A DNA stretch of 64,000 nt from NCBI RefSeq assembly GCF_900172345.1, contig NZ_FWFY01000004.1, forward strand, positions 310,001 to 374,000, given 5' to 3'. Position 1 is the first letter of the stretch. Each line of letters begins with the position of its first letter. Made by a program: the position numbers and the translations under genes. Shown piece by piece: positions 1 to 7,223 of the stretch. The notes beneath the pieces were generated by a model that was not told the DNA's origin, ran no database searches, and saw nothing but the letters and a program-made list of their open reading frames with translations. This stretch comes from Limimaricola soesokkakensis. Its GTDB lineage: Bacteria > Pseudomonadota > Alphaproteobacteria > Rhodobacterales > Rhodobacteraceae.

Positions 1-2
1 GG

Positions 3-404
3 CTGTCGCTCAAGACCGGTGCCGAGGCGCTGATCGCGGCGATCGCGCGGCTCGGCCTGCCGATGGCGATCGCCACCTCGTCGCGCCGCGCGCCGGGGCT
101 GGCCAAGATCCGCGCCGCCGGGCTCGACGCCCATGTCGAGACCATCGTGACGGTGGAGGATATCGAGAACGCCAAGCCCGCGCCCGACGCCTATCTCGAG
201 GCGGCGCGCCGCCTTGGCGCCGATCCCGCCCGCTGCCTCGTCTTCGAAGACAGCGAGACCGGCGCGCAGGCCGGCCATGCCGCGGGCATGACCGTGGTGC
301 AGGTGCCCGACCTGAACGCCAGCGAGGGCCGCCACGCCACGCATCTCGCCCGTGACCTGATCGAGGGCGCGCGCGCCGCCGGGCTGCTGCCGCTGCCGGC
401 CTGA
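3..404 (+). CDS. HAD family hydrolase, C-terminal part (5' end outside window)
   Basis: The frame is open from base 3, so the gene starts left of the window and only its last 133 codons are seen. The text GAxALIAA...GLPMAIATSSRRAPGLAKIRAAGL, then VEDIENAKPAPDAYLEAARRL and VFEDSETGAQAGHAAGM, matches the phosphoglucomutase-like HAD subfamily: motif II Ser/Thr (ATSS), motif III Lys (the KPAPD segment) and motif IV acidic residues (FEDS). Motif I (DxDxT) would be upstream and is not visible. Family members dephosphorylate small phosphorylated metabolites in the cytoplasm; substrate cannot be assigned. It stops about 50 bp before the SRP RNA gene. Confidence 0.85.
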   Translation: MSLKTGAEALIAAIARLGLPMAIATSSRRAPGLAKIRAAGLDAHVETIVTVEDIENAKPAPDAYLEAARRLGADPARCLVFEDSETGAQAGHAAGMTVVQVPDLNASEGRHATHLARDLIEGARAAGLLPLPA

Positions 405-421
405 GACGCGCCCCGGCGGCC

Positions 422-450
422 TTGCGTCCCGCGCCGCCCTTCCCTATATC
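422..450 (+). promoter_or_regulatory. putative sigma70-type promoter of ffs
   Basis: TTGCGT at 422-427 and TATATC at 445-450 are separated by 17 bp. This places a start of transcription around 456-458, which coincides with the first paired base of the SRP RNA. Seen in sequence; activity is inferred. Confidence 0.5.
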
Positions 451-456
451 GGCCTC

Positions 457-552
457 GAGAGGTTGGCGCGGGCAAGCGCCTCGCCAACCCGGTCAGGTCC
501 GGAAGGAAGCAGCCGCAACGAGCCCCGCTTGGGTCGTGTTCCAGCCTCTCAC
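457..552 (+). ncRNA. ffs: 4.5S signal recognition particle RNA (bacterial small SRP RNA)
   Basis: The universally conserved SRP domain IV core is present: GGTCAGGTCCGGAAGGAAGC at 491-510 followed by AGCC. The outer helix closes by pairing AGAGGTTGG (458-466) with CCAGCCTCT (541-549), allowing one G-U pair. The about 96-nt length fits the small bacterial type without an Alu domain. The RNA binds Ffh and guides co-translational targeting of membrane proteins. A promoter-like TTGCGT-17-TATATC sits directly upstream. Ends are approximate. Confidence 0.93.
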
Positions 553-587
553 CCATTCGATCCCCTACCCGAATGACGGAGGACATC

Positions 588-626
588 ATGGAGATTGTGA
601 TCGCCCTCCGGGCCGGGGCCGCCTGA
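588..626 (+). CDS. possible 12-residue leader peptide MEIVIALRAGAA
   Basis: A GGAGGA Shine-Dalgarno at 578-583 lies four bases before ATG 588, and the frame stops at TGA 624-626 after 12 codons (MEIVIALRAGAA). A GC stem-loop with a T-rich tail begins 25 nt later (652-667). SD, short ORF and hairpin together have the layout of a leader/attenuator or of a free-standing small protein. The Ile/Val/Ile/Ala/Leu run could sense branched-chain amino acids, but the gene downstream is rsgA, not a biosynthetic gene, so that reading is weak. Not recognised as a described family. Confidence 0.35.
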   Translation: MEIVIALRAGAA

Positions 627-651
627 GCCGCCCCTCGCCCGACGCGAAGCT

Positions 652-676
652 GCCCGCTCCGGCGGGCCCGTGTTCT
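652..676 (+). terminator. stem-loop terminator between ffs/leader and rsgA
   Basis: GCCCGC (652-657), loop TCCG, GCGGGC (662-667) form a perfect 6-bp stem followed by CCGTGTTCTTT. It probably ends ffs/leader transcription. It also makes the GTG at 670, which lies in the tail, an unattractive start for rsgA. Confidence 0.5.
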
Positions 677-696
677 TTCGTGACGGGACCAATCCA

Positions 697-1716
697 TTGA
701 CAGACCTCACGCTTTCCGACCTCGGCTGGTCGGACCATTTCGCGCGCCAGCTCGAAGAGGGCGACGCCCCCGCGCGCATCGCCGAGATCCATCGCACGAT
801 CCTCGTGGCGCTCACCCCGGACGGCCCGGTGAAGATCGGCGCCCCCTCCGGTGCCGGCTCCTTCGCCGTCGGCGACTGGGTCGGCATGCGCGACGGGCAG
901 GCGCGGGTGCGGCTCGCCCCGCGCAGCCAGATCGCCCGCAAGGCCGCCGGCCATACCGTCTCGCGCCAGCTCGTCGCCGCCAATGTCGACACGCTCGGCA
1001 TCGTCACCAGCTGCAACGACGACTTCAACCCGGCGCGGCTCGAGCGCTACGTGGCGCTGGCCATGGCGGGCGACTGCCTGCCGCTGGTGATCCTCACCAA
1101 ATCCGACATGGTGAACGACCCCGCCCCCTACCTCGCGCAGGCCCGCGCGATCTCGCCACTCGTCGTGGCGCTGGCGCTCAACGCGCGCGATCTGGACGAC
1201 GCGGCGCGGCTGGAGCCGTGGTGCGGGCCGGGCCAGACCCTGGCCCTCGTCGGCTCCTCGGGCGTCGGCAAGACGACGCTGCAGAACGCGCTCACCGGGG
1301 GTGCCGAGGCCACGGCGGGCATTCGCGAGGACGACGCCAAGGGGCGTCACACCACCACCTACCGGGCGCTCCGGCGCTGCCGCGCCGGCGGCTGGCTGAT
1401 CGACACGCCCGGCATGCGCGAGCTGCAGCTCACCGACACCGCCGAGGGGATCGAAGAGCTGTTCGACGACGTGACCGCGCTGGTGAGCGAGTGCCGGTTC
1501 AGCGACTGCGCGCATGAGACCGAGCCGGGCTGCGCGGTGCGCGCCGCCCTCGATGCGGGCGATCTCGACCCCGACCGCCTTGCGCGCTGGCGCAAGCTGG
1601 AGGCCGAGGACCGGCACAACAGCGAAACCCTCGCTGAGGGCCGCGCGCGGGGCAAGTCCTTCACCAAGAAGATCAAGACGATCCAGCGCGGGGCGCGCCG
1701 CCGCAAGGGCGGTTGA
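697..1716 (+). CDS. rsgA: ribosome small-subunit-dependent GTPase A
   Basis: RsgA (YjeQ/EngC) is a circularly permuted GTPase that checks late maturation of the 30S decoding site. An OB-fold N-terminus is followed by the permuted G motifs: TKSD (G4, near residue 135), GSSGVGKTT (G1, near 187), DTPGMREL (G3, near 236). The C-terminal zinc site is C-x4-C-x-H-x5-C (the CRFSDCAHETEPGC segment). Length (339 aa) is normal. TTG 697 gives the N-terminus MTDLTLSDLGWSDHF; GTG 670 would add nine residues but lies in the tail of a terminator-like hairpin, so TTG is preferred. The gene stands alone between ffs and the DUF202 gene. Confidence 0.92.
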   Translation: MTDLTLSDLGWSDHFARQLEEGDAPARIAEIHRTILVALTPDGPVKIGAPSGAGSFAVGDWVGMRDGQARVRLAPRSQIARKAAGHTVSRQLVAANVDTLGIVTSCNDDFNPARLERYVALAMAGDCLPLVILTKSDMVNDPAPYLAQARAISPLVVALALNARDLDDAARLEPWCGPGQTLALVGSSGVGKTTLQNALTGGAEATAGIREDDAKGRHTTTYRALRRCRAGGWLIDTPGMRELQLTDTAEGIEELFDDVTALVSECRFSDCAHETEPGCAVRAALDAGDLDPDRLARWRKLEAEDRHNSETLAEGRARGKSFTKKIKTIQRGARRRKGG

Positions 1717-1723
1717 CGCCCTG

Positions 1724-1755
1724 CCTCCTGTCGGGCCTGATGGCCCGGCAGGAGG
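1724..1755 (+). promoter_or_regulatory. stem-loop that includes the Shine-Dalgarno of the DUF202 gene
   Basis: CCTCCTGTCGGGCC (1724-1737), loop TGAT, GGCCCGGCAGGAGG (1742-1755) pair over 14 bp with one G-U. The right arm ends in AGGAGG, the SD of the ATG at 1760. In the folded RNA the ribosome site is fully paired. It begins 8 nt after the rsgA stop, so it could also act as a 3' stem for rsgA. Confidence 0.6.
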
Positions 1756-1759
1756 ACCC

Positions 1760-2149
1760 ATGGCCCAGACCGATGGCGACCGGGAGGTCGACCGCAAGAC
1801 CGAATGGGCCGAGGCCCGCACCGACTGGGCCGAGGACCGGACGCTTCTGGCCAACGAGCGGACCTTCGCGGGGTGGATGCGCACCGGCATGGCCGCGCTG
1901 GCCGTGGCGATCGGCCTCAAGGCGGTGTTCGGCGATTTCGATCCCACATGGCTCGCCAAGGCCGTCGCCTCGATCTTCATCGTCATCGCCGTGCTGATCT
2001 TCGCCGCCGCGGCGCATGAGGCGCGCAAGGCCCAGTCGCGGATCACCAGTCACGACGCCGAGGCGCAGGGCGCGCGGCGTATGCTGATCCTCGCACTGCT
2101 GCTGTCGCTCGGCGCGATTGCCACGGGCGCGATCCTGTGGCTGTTGTGA
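1760..2149 (+). CDS. DUF202 (YidH-like) membrane protein
   Basis: 129 residues. The DUF202 signature LANERTFAGWMRTGMA occupies residues about 30-45. Three hydrophobic segments follow (about 42-58, 66-85, 108-128), as expected for this small inner-membrane family, whose function is unknown. ATG 1760 has an AGGAGG four bases upstream; that SD lies inside a 14-bp stem-loop (1724-1755), so translation may depend on RNA structure. The N-terminus is charged (DREVDRKTEWAEARTDWAED). It follows rsgA by 43 nt and precedes dnaX by 71 nt. Confidence 0.85.
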   Translation: MAQTDGDREVDRKTEWAEARTDWAEDRTLLANERTFAGWMRTGMAALAVAIGLKAVFGDFDPTWLAKAVASIFIVIAVLIFAAAAHEARKAQSRITSHDAEAQGARRMLILALLLSLGAIATGAILWLL

Positions 2150-2220
2150 GATCCCGCGAGGTGGACCTCGGCGGCGCCAAGCCCTAGTTTGGCCCGGTCC
2201 CCTCGACCGGAGTCCCACGC

Positions 2221-3987
2221 ATGTCCGACGCCCCCGCCTATCAGGTCCTCGCCCGGAAATACCGGCCCGAGACCTTCGCCGACCTGGTGGGGCAGGACGC
2301 GATGGTGCGCACGCTCAAGAACGCCTTCGCCGCGAACCGCATCGCGCAGGCCTTCATCATGACCGGGATTCGCGGCACCGGGAAAACCACCACCGCGCGG
2401 ATCATCGCCAAGGGCATGAACTGCATCGGCCCCGACGGCAATGGCGGCCCGACGACCGAGCCCTGCGGCCAGTGCGAGCATTGCGTGGCGATCATGGAGG
2501 GCCGCCATGTCGACGTGATGGAGATGGACGCGGCCTCGAACACGGGTGTCGCCAACATCCGCGAGATCATCGACAGCGTGCACTACCGGGCGGCCTCGGC
2601 GCGCTACAAGGTCTACATCATCGACGAGGTCCACATGCTGTCGACGGGGGCGTTCAACGCGCTCCTCAAGACGCTGGAGGAGCCGCCCGCGCATGTGAAG
2701 TTCATCTTCGCTACCACCGAGATCCGCAAGGTGCCGGTGACGGTGCTGTCGCGCTGCCAGCGCTTCGATTTGCGCCGGATCGAGCCCGAGGTGATGATCG
2801 CGATGCTGCGCCGCATCGCGGATGCCGAGGGCGCGCAGATCGCCGATGACGCGCTGGCGCTGATCACCCGCGCCGCCGAAGGCTCGGCGCGCGATGCGAC
2901 ATCGCTGCTGGACCAGGCGATCAGCCATGGCGCGGGCGAAACCACGGCGGAGCAGATCCGCGCCATGCTAGGCCTCGCCGATCGCGGCCGGGTGCTCGAC
3001 CTGTTCGACATGATCCTCAAGGGCGAGGCGGCGGCGGCGCTGACCGAGCTTTCGGCGCAATACGCCGAGGGCGCCGACCCGATGGCGGTGCTGCGCGATC
3101 TGGCGGAGATCGCGCATTGGGTCTCGGTCATCAAGATCACGCCCGAGGCCGCCGACGATCCCACCGTCGGCCCAGACGAGCGGGCGCGCGGCGCGCAGAT
3201 GGCCGAGGCGCTGCCGATGCGGGTGCTGGCCCGGCTGTGGCAGATGCTGCTGAAGGCGCTCGAAGAGGTGGCGCACGCCCCCAACGCGATGATGGCGGCC
3301 GAGATGGCGGTGATCCGGCTCACCCATGTGGCCGATCTGCCAAGCCCCGAGGAGCTCGTGCGCAAGCTGCAGGACGCGCCCGTCCCGCCGCCGCCCCCCG
3401 GTGGCGGCAATGGCGGCGGCGGCGCGCGCCCTGCGCCGGGCGGCCAGGTCCAGGCGCGCGGTACCCCCGCGCCCACCCATGCCGGCCCATCGGGACCCTC
3501 GGCGCGCGGCGCGGCGCAGCCCGCGCTGGCGGTGGCCACGGAAAACGCGCTGGCGCGCTATGCCCGCTTCGAGGACGTGGTCGAGCTCATTCGCACGCAT
3601 CGGGACGTGCACATGCTGATCGAGGTCGAGACGACGCTGCGGCTGGTGCGCTACAGCCCCGGCCGGATCGAGTTCGAGCCGACGGATGACGCGCGCTCCG
3701 ACCTCGCGCAGCGGCTGGGCCAGAAGCTGCAGGCCTGGACCGGCGCGCGCTGGGCGATCAGCGTGGCCAACGAGGGCGGCCAGCCCACCATCGCCGAGAC
3801 CCGTGACGCGGCAGCGCTGGCGCTCCGACAGGAGGCCGAGGCGCACCCGCTGGTGCGCGCCGTCTTCGCGGCCTTTCCCAAGGCGAGGATCACCGAGATC
3901 CGCACCGAGGCCGAGCGCAGCCAGCACGCCGCCGAGGAGGCGCTTGCCGAGGTCGAGGACGAGTGGGACCCGTTCGAGGAAGAGTGA
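2221..3987 (+). CDS. dnaX: DNA polymerase III subunits gamma and tau
   Basis: Clamp-loader ATPase of the replicative polymerase. The AAA+ core has Walker A GTGKTT (near residue 51), a Cys4 zinc site (GMNC near 66 plus CGQCEHC near 81-87), Walker B DEVHM (near 135) and sensor 1 (IFATTE). A Pro/Gly/Ala-rich linker (about 388-430) separates the ATPase from a C-terminal tau domain that should contact the polymerase alpha subunit. At 588 aa it is a full tau-type protein; I see no A-run that would support the E. coli type of frameshift. First gene of a replication/repair trio with ybaB and recR, an arrangement common in bacteria. Confidence 0.96.
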   Translation: MSDAPAYQVLARKYRPETFADLVGQDAMVRTLKNAFAANRIAQAFIMTGIRGTGKTTTARIIAKGMNCIGPDGNGGPTTEPCGQCEHCVAIMEGRHVDVMEMDAASNTGVANIREIIDSVHYRAASARYKVYIIDEVHMLSTGAFNALLKTLEEPPAHVKFIFATTEIRKVPVTVLSRCQRFDLRRIEPEVMIAMLRRIADAEGAQIADDALALITRAAEGSARDATSLLDQAISHGAGETTAEQIRAMLGLADRGRVLDLFDMILKGEAAAALTELSAQYAEGADPMAVLRDLAEIAHWVSVIKITPEAADDPTVGPDERARGAQMAEALPMRVLARLWQMLLKALEEVAHAPNAMMAAEMAVIRLTHVADLPSPEELVRKLQDAPVPPPPPGGGNGGGGARPAPGGQVQARGTPAPTHAGPSGPSARGAAQPALAVATENALARYARFEDVVELIRTHRDVHMLIEVETTLRLVRYSPGRIEFEPTDDARSDLAQRLGQKLQAWTGARWAISVANEGGQPTIAETRDAAALALRQEAEAHPLVRAVFAAFPKARITEIRTEAERSQHAAEEALAEVEDEWDPFEEE

Positions 3988-4064
3988 CGGCTTTCGCGGT
4001 GCCGCCCTTGTGACGGGGCGGCCTCGACCGTATCTCTGGGCGAACGCATTCGAGGAGATCAGCG

Positions 4065-4409
4065 ATGTTCAAGGGGCTCGGCGGCCTGGGCGACATGTCC
4101 AAGATGATGAAGGCCGCGCAGGAGATGCAGGGCAAGATGGCCAAGATCCAGGAGGATCTGGAGACCATCACCGTGACCGGCGAAAGCGGCGCGGGGCTGG
4201 TAAAGGCGACGGCGACCGCCAAGGGCGAGCTCACCGGGCTCGACATCGACCCGTCGATCTTCGTGGCCTCCGAGAAGGAGGTGGTCGAGGACCTGATCCT
4301 CGCCGCGATCAAGGACGCGCAGTCGCGCGCCACCGAGCGGGCGCAGCAGGAGATGAAGAAGATCCAGGAAGAGCTCGGCCTGCCCGCGGGCATGAACCTG
4401 CCGTTCTGA
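4065..4409 (+). CDS. YbaB/EbfC family nucleoid-associated protein
   Basis: 114 residues starting [21 protein letters not shown], typical of the family. A charged helical N-terminus ([17 protein letters not shown]) leads to a central sheet region with [22 protein letters not shown] and a helical tail ([31 protein letters not shown]). Family proteins are dimeric DNA-binding proteins. Position between dnaX and recR is the classical conserved order, and the ATG is preceded by GAGGAGA. No unusual features. Confidence 0.94.
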   Translation: MFKGLGGLGDMSKMMKAAQEMQGKMAKIQEDLETITVTGESGAGLVKATATAKGELTGLDIDPSIFVASEKEVVEDLILAAIKDAQSRATERAQQEMKKIQEELGLPAGMNLPF

Positions 4410-4476
4410 GGCCCGCCCTGCTCCGCTACCCTGCAAATACCCGGCACCGCCCTGCCGCCCCGCGATGGGCCATGGC

Positions 4477-5070
4477 ATGAGCGAGGATCGCGAGGCCATC
4501 GACCGGCTGATCGAGCTGATGTCGCGCCTGCCGGGGCTCGGGCCCCGCTCGGCGCGGCGTGCGGTGCTGCATCTCGTCAAGAAGCGCGGCACGCTGCTCG
4601 CGCCGCTGGCCGAGGCGATGACCGAGGTCGGCGCCACCGCGCGCGAATGCCTCAACTGCGGCAATGTCGGCACCGGCGACATCTGCGGCATCTGCGCTGA
4701 CGAACGCCGGGCGACGGGGCAGATCTGCGTCGTCGAGGACGTGGCCGACCTCTGGGCCATGGAGCGCTCCGGCGTGTTCAAGGGCCGCTACCACGTGCTC
4801 GGTGGCACGCTCTCGGCGCTCGACGCCGTCGGCCCCGAGGAGTTGCGCATTCCGCGTCTCATGGACCGGGTGCGCGCCGAGGCGGTGTCAGAGGTGATCC
4901 TTGCGCTCGGCGCCACGATCGACGGCCAGACCACGGCGCATTACATCGCCGACCAGCTACCGGACGTCTCGGTGACCTCGCTGGCGCAGGGCGTGCCGGT
5001 GGGCGGCGAGCTGGATTATCTCGATGACGGCACGATCAGCGCGGCATTGAGGGCACGGCGCAGCCTGTAA
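4477..5070 (+). CDS. recR: recombination mediator RecR
   Basis: RecR acts with RecF/RecO to load RecA at gaps. Visible parts in order: helix-hairpin-helix ([17 protein letters not shown], near residues 14-30), Cys4 zinc finger ([16 protein letters not shown], near 58-73), Toprim domain beginning [16 protein letters not shown] (near 84), and a C-terminal Walker-like helix region. 197 residues from ATG 4477 (MSEDREAI); an in-frame ATG at 4465 would add MGHG and lacks homology-like content. Third gene of the dnaX-ybaB-recR unit, 67 nt after ybaB. Confidence 0.95.
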   Translation: MSEDREAIDRLIELMSRLPGLGPRSARRAVLHLVKKRGTLLAPLAEAMTEVGATARECLNCGNVGTGDICGICADERRATGQICVVEDVADLWAMERSGVFKGRYHVLGGTLSALDAVGPEELRIPRLMDRVRAEAVSEVILALGATIDGQTTAHYIADQLPDVSVTSLAQGVPVGGELDYLDDGTISAALRARRSL

Positions 5071-5200
5071 GCGAACCGCGCCCCCTTGCGGCGCAACAGC
5101 CCCGCAACATATTTCCTGTAACGAGCGAGGACGACCTCCGCCCCGTCCGGGGCCTGAAAGATCGGGACGACCCGACGGACACGGCAAGAGCGGAGATCTC

Positions 5201-5629
5201 ATGCGCACCAAATCCGACCGCATCCGGCAGGCCGTCAGCTTCGAGCTTCTCGGGCTGGCGCTGGTCACGCCCTTCGGGTCGTGGCTCTACGGTTTTCCGC
5301 TGTTCGACATCGGCGCGATCAGCGTGATCTCCTCGTTGGTGGCGACCTGCTGGAACTACGCGTTCAATTTCGCCTTCGACCATGCGTTGAAGCACTGGCG
5401 TGGCACCACCGCCAAGACGATGACGCTCCGGGCGCTGCATGCCACCGCCTTCGAGCTGGGGCTGCTGCTGATCCTGCTGCCGATCTTCTCGTGGTGGCTG
5501 GGGCTGGGCTACGTGGAGTCCTTCGTGGTGCAGCTCAGCTTCGCGCTGTTCTACCTCGTCTACACCTTCGTCTTCACCTGGTGCTACGACCGGGTCTTTC
5601 CCGATCCCGACGGCCGGGTGGCGGCCTGA
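5201..5629 (+). CDS. PACE-family (AceI-like) multidrug efflux protein
   Basis: 142 residues with four predicted membrane helices, arranged as two tandem repeats of the bacterial transmembrane pair (BTP) domain. The first repeat has AVSFELLGLALVTPFGSWL and WNYAFNFAFDHAL; the second AFELGLLLILLPIFSWWLG and FALFYLVYTFVFTWCYD. Glu in the first helix (SFELLG) matches the acidic residue required by AceI of Acinetobacter, which exports chlorhexidine. Substrate here is unknown. The ATG follows GGAGATCTC. A strong hairpin (5636-5666) ends the gene, facing trcR. Confidence 0.85.
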   Translation: MRTKSDRIRQAVSFELLGLALVTPFGSWLYGFPLFDIGAISVISSLVATCWNYAFNFAFDHALKHWRGTTAKTMTLRALHATAFELGLLLILLPIFSWWLGLGYVESFVVQLSFALFYLVYTFVFTWCYDRVFPDPDGRVAA

Positions 5630-5635
5630 GCCGCC

Positions 5636-5666
5636 CGCGCCGGGCGCCCTCAAGGGGCCCGGCGCG
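5636..5666. terminator. bidirectional terminator hairpin between PACE gene and trcR
   Basis: CGCGCCGGGC (5636-5645) pairs perfectly with GCCCGGCGCG (5657-5666), and three more pairs form inside after a one-base bulge; loop TCAA. It lies between the convergent PACE gene (stop 5629) and trcR (stop 5677). No clear U-tract. Confidence 0.6.
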
Positions 5667-5676
5667 GCCTTGGGAC

Positions 5677-6453
5677 TTACTTGTCCTCGTCTTCGTCCTC
5701 GTCGCCGCCCTTGGGCAGGTTGAAGAAGCTGTCGGCATCCGAGACGTCGCGCTCGTCCTGCGGCTCCTCGGCCTCCTCCTCTTCGGAGGCGTTGCTCTCG
5801 GAGAGGGTGAAGCCTTCGAGACCGGTCATCGAGGAGGGCATCTTGGTCTCGGGCGACATGCCGAGGCTCTGCTCGGTCGAGACCAGCTTGCGGCGCTCGT
5901 CGTCGCTCATCGCCGATCCGTCGCGCAGACGCTTGGCATTGGCCTGCTGCACGGCGGCATCGAGCTCGGACTGGCGGCACAGCCCCAGCGCCACCGGGTC
6001 GATCGGGTCGATGTTGCCGATGTTCCAGTGGGTGCGCTCGCGGATCGCCTGGATCGTCGGCTTGGTGGTGCCGACCAGCTTGGAGATCTGCCCGTCCGAC
6101 AGCTCGGGGTGGAACTTGACCAGCCACAGGATCGAGGCGGGCCGATCCTGACGCTTGGACAGCGGCGTGTAGCGCGGGCCCCGGCGCTTCTCCTCGCCGA
6201 CGGCGGAAGCGTTGAACTTGAGCTTCAGCTTGTGCAGCGGGTTCTTCTCCGCCTTCTCGATCTCATCCTGCGTCAGCTGGTTGTTGGCGACCGGGTCGAA
6301 GCCCTTCACGCCCGCGGCCACGTCGCCGTCGGCGATGCCCTGCACCTCGAGCTCGTGCAGCCCGCAGAAATCGCCGATCTGCTTGAAGCTGATCGTCGTG
6401 TTGTCCACCAGCCAGACGGCGGTGGCCTTGGCCATGAGCGGTTTGTCAGCCAT
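5677..6453 (-). CDS. trcR: cell-cycle transcriptional regulator TrcR (DUF1013)
   Basis: 258 residues beginning MADKPLMAKATAVWLVDNTT, the typical start of DUF1013 proteins. These are conserved in Alphaproteobacteria, and the Caulobacter member TrcR is described as an RNA-polymerase-associated cell-cycle regulator. Helix-turn-helix-like segments occur near 14-35 (ISFKQIGDFCGLHELEVQGIA) and about 117-140 (SDGQISKLVGTTKPTIQAIRER). The C-terminus is very acidic, ending GGDEDEDEDK. ATG at 6453 is chosen over an upstream in-frame start (6546) because conservation begins there and AAAGGG lies upstream. Transcribed divergently from the RNase T2 gene. Confidence 0.88.
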   Translation of the reverse strand: MADKPLMAKATAVWLVDNTTISFKQIGDFCGLHELEVQGIADGDVAAGVKGFDPVANNQLTQDEIEKAEKNPLHKLKLKFNASAVGEEKRRGPRYTPLSKRQDRPASILWLVKFHPELSDGQISKLVGTTKPTIQAIRERTHWNIGNIDPIDPVALGLCRQSELDAAVQQANAKRLRDGSAMSDDERRKLVSTEQSLGMSPETKMPSSMTGLEGFTLSESNASEEEEAEEPQDERDVSDADSFFNLPKGGDEDEDEDK

Positions 6454-6550
6454 GTGAACACCCTTTCGAAAAACACGTCTTCCCCCGGCCCCGGCCTGGG
6501 GCGGACCGCCATGGCGATCCTTGGTTTCCATTTTCGGGGAACTCATCGCG

Positions 6551-6577
6551 CTATATAGGGATCACACCGGCTGGAGG
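6551..6577 (+). promoter_or_regulatory. -10-like CTATAT and strong SD of the RNase T2 gene
   Basis: CTATATAGGG at 6551 provides a -10-like hexamer, and GGAGG at 6573-6577 lies 10 nt before ATG 6588. The 134-bp gap also has to carry the divergent trcR promoter. Confidence 0.3.
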
Positions 6578-6587
6578 AAAGACATAA

Positions 6588-7223
6588 ATGACCTTTGCGG
6601 CAAGAGCCTTCGCGGCGCTGGCACTTCTCGCCTCGCCCCTGCGGGCCGAGACGGCGGGCGAATTCGACTACTACGTGCTGGCGCTGAGTTGGTCGCCCGG
6701 CTGGTGCGCCCGCGAGGGAGAGGCGCGCGGCTCCGAGCAATGCGAGGCGCGCCGTAACCATGGCTGGGTGCTGCATGGCCTCTGGCCGCAATACGAGACC
6801 GGCTGGCCAGATTACTGCGCCACGCCCCAGGCGCCGCCCTCGCGCGCCCGTACCGGCGCGATGGCCGACATCATGGGCAGCGGCGGCTCGGCATGGCACC
6901 AGTGGAAGAAGCACGGCACCTGCTCGGGACTGTCGCCGGACGCCTATTTCGAGACCGCCCGCGCGGCCTATGAGCGCGTGACGCGCCCCGAGGAGTTCCG
7001 GCGACTGGAGCGCGAGATCACCCTGCCCGCCAGCCTGGTCGAGGAGGCGTTCCTGCGCGACAACCCGGAGCTCACCGCCGACGGGCTCACCGTGACCTGC
7101 CGCGACGGGATGGTGCAGGAGGTACGGATCTGCCTGTCCCGCGATCTCGAACCGCGCGATTGCGGCGCCGACGTGATCCGCGATTGTGCGCTGTCCGATG
7201 CGCTGATGCTGCCGATCCGCTAG
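6588..7223 (+). CDS. secreted ribonuclease T2 family protein
   Basis: 211 residues. The N-terminus MTFAARAFAALALLASPLRAE is a Sec signal peptide with cleavage likely after LRA, so it should act in the periplasm or outside. Both T2 catalytic segments are present: CAS I HGLWPQ (near residue 63, catalytic His) and CAS II HQWKKHGTC (near 104-112, catalytic Lys/His). T2 RNases cut single-stranded RNA through 2',3'-cyclic phosphates (RNase I in E. coli). Several Cys could form disulfides. Its TAG stop overlaps the stop of the convergent hydrolase gene by 4 nt (CTAG). Confidence 0.92.
   Translation: MTFAARAFAALALLASPLRAETAGEFDYYVLALSWSPGWCAREGEARGSEQCEARRNHGWVLHGLWPQYETGWPDYCATPQAPPSRARTGAMADIMGSGGSAWHQWKKHGTCSGLSPDAYFETARAAYERVTRPEEFRRLEREITLPASLVEEAFLRDNPELTADGLTVTCRDGMVQEVRICLSRDLEPRDCGADVIRDCALSDALMLPIR

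Noticed and set aside
670-696. GTG 670 as the start of rsgA
   Set aside because: It sits in the tail of the 652-667 hairpin, has no SD, and the extra nine residues look unlike an RsgA N-terminus; TTG 697 preferred, though not proven.
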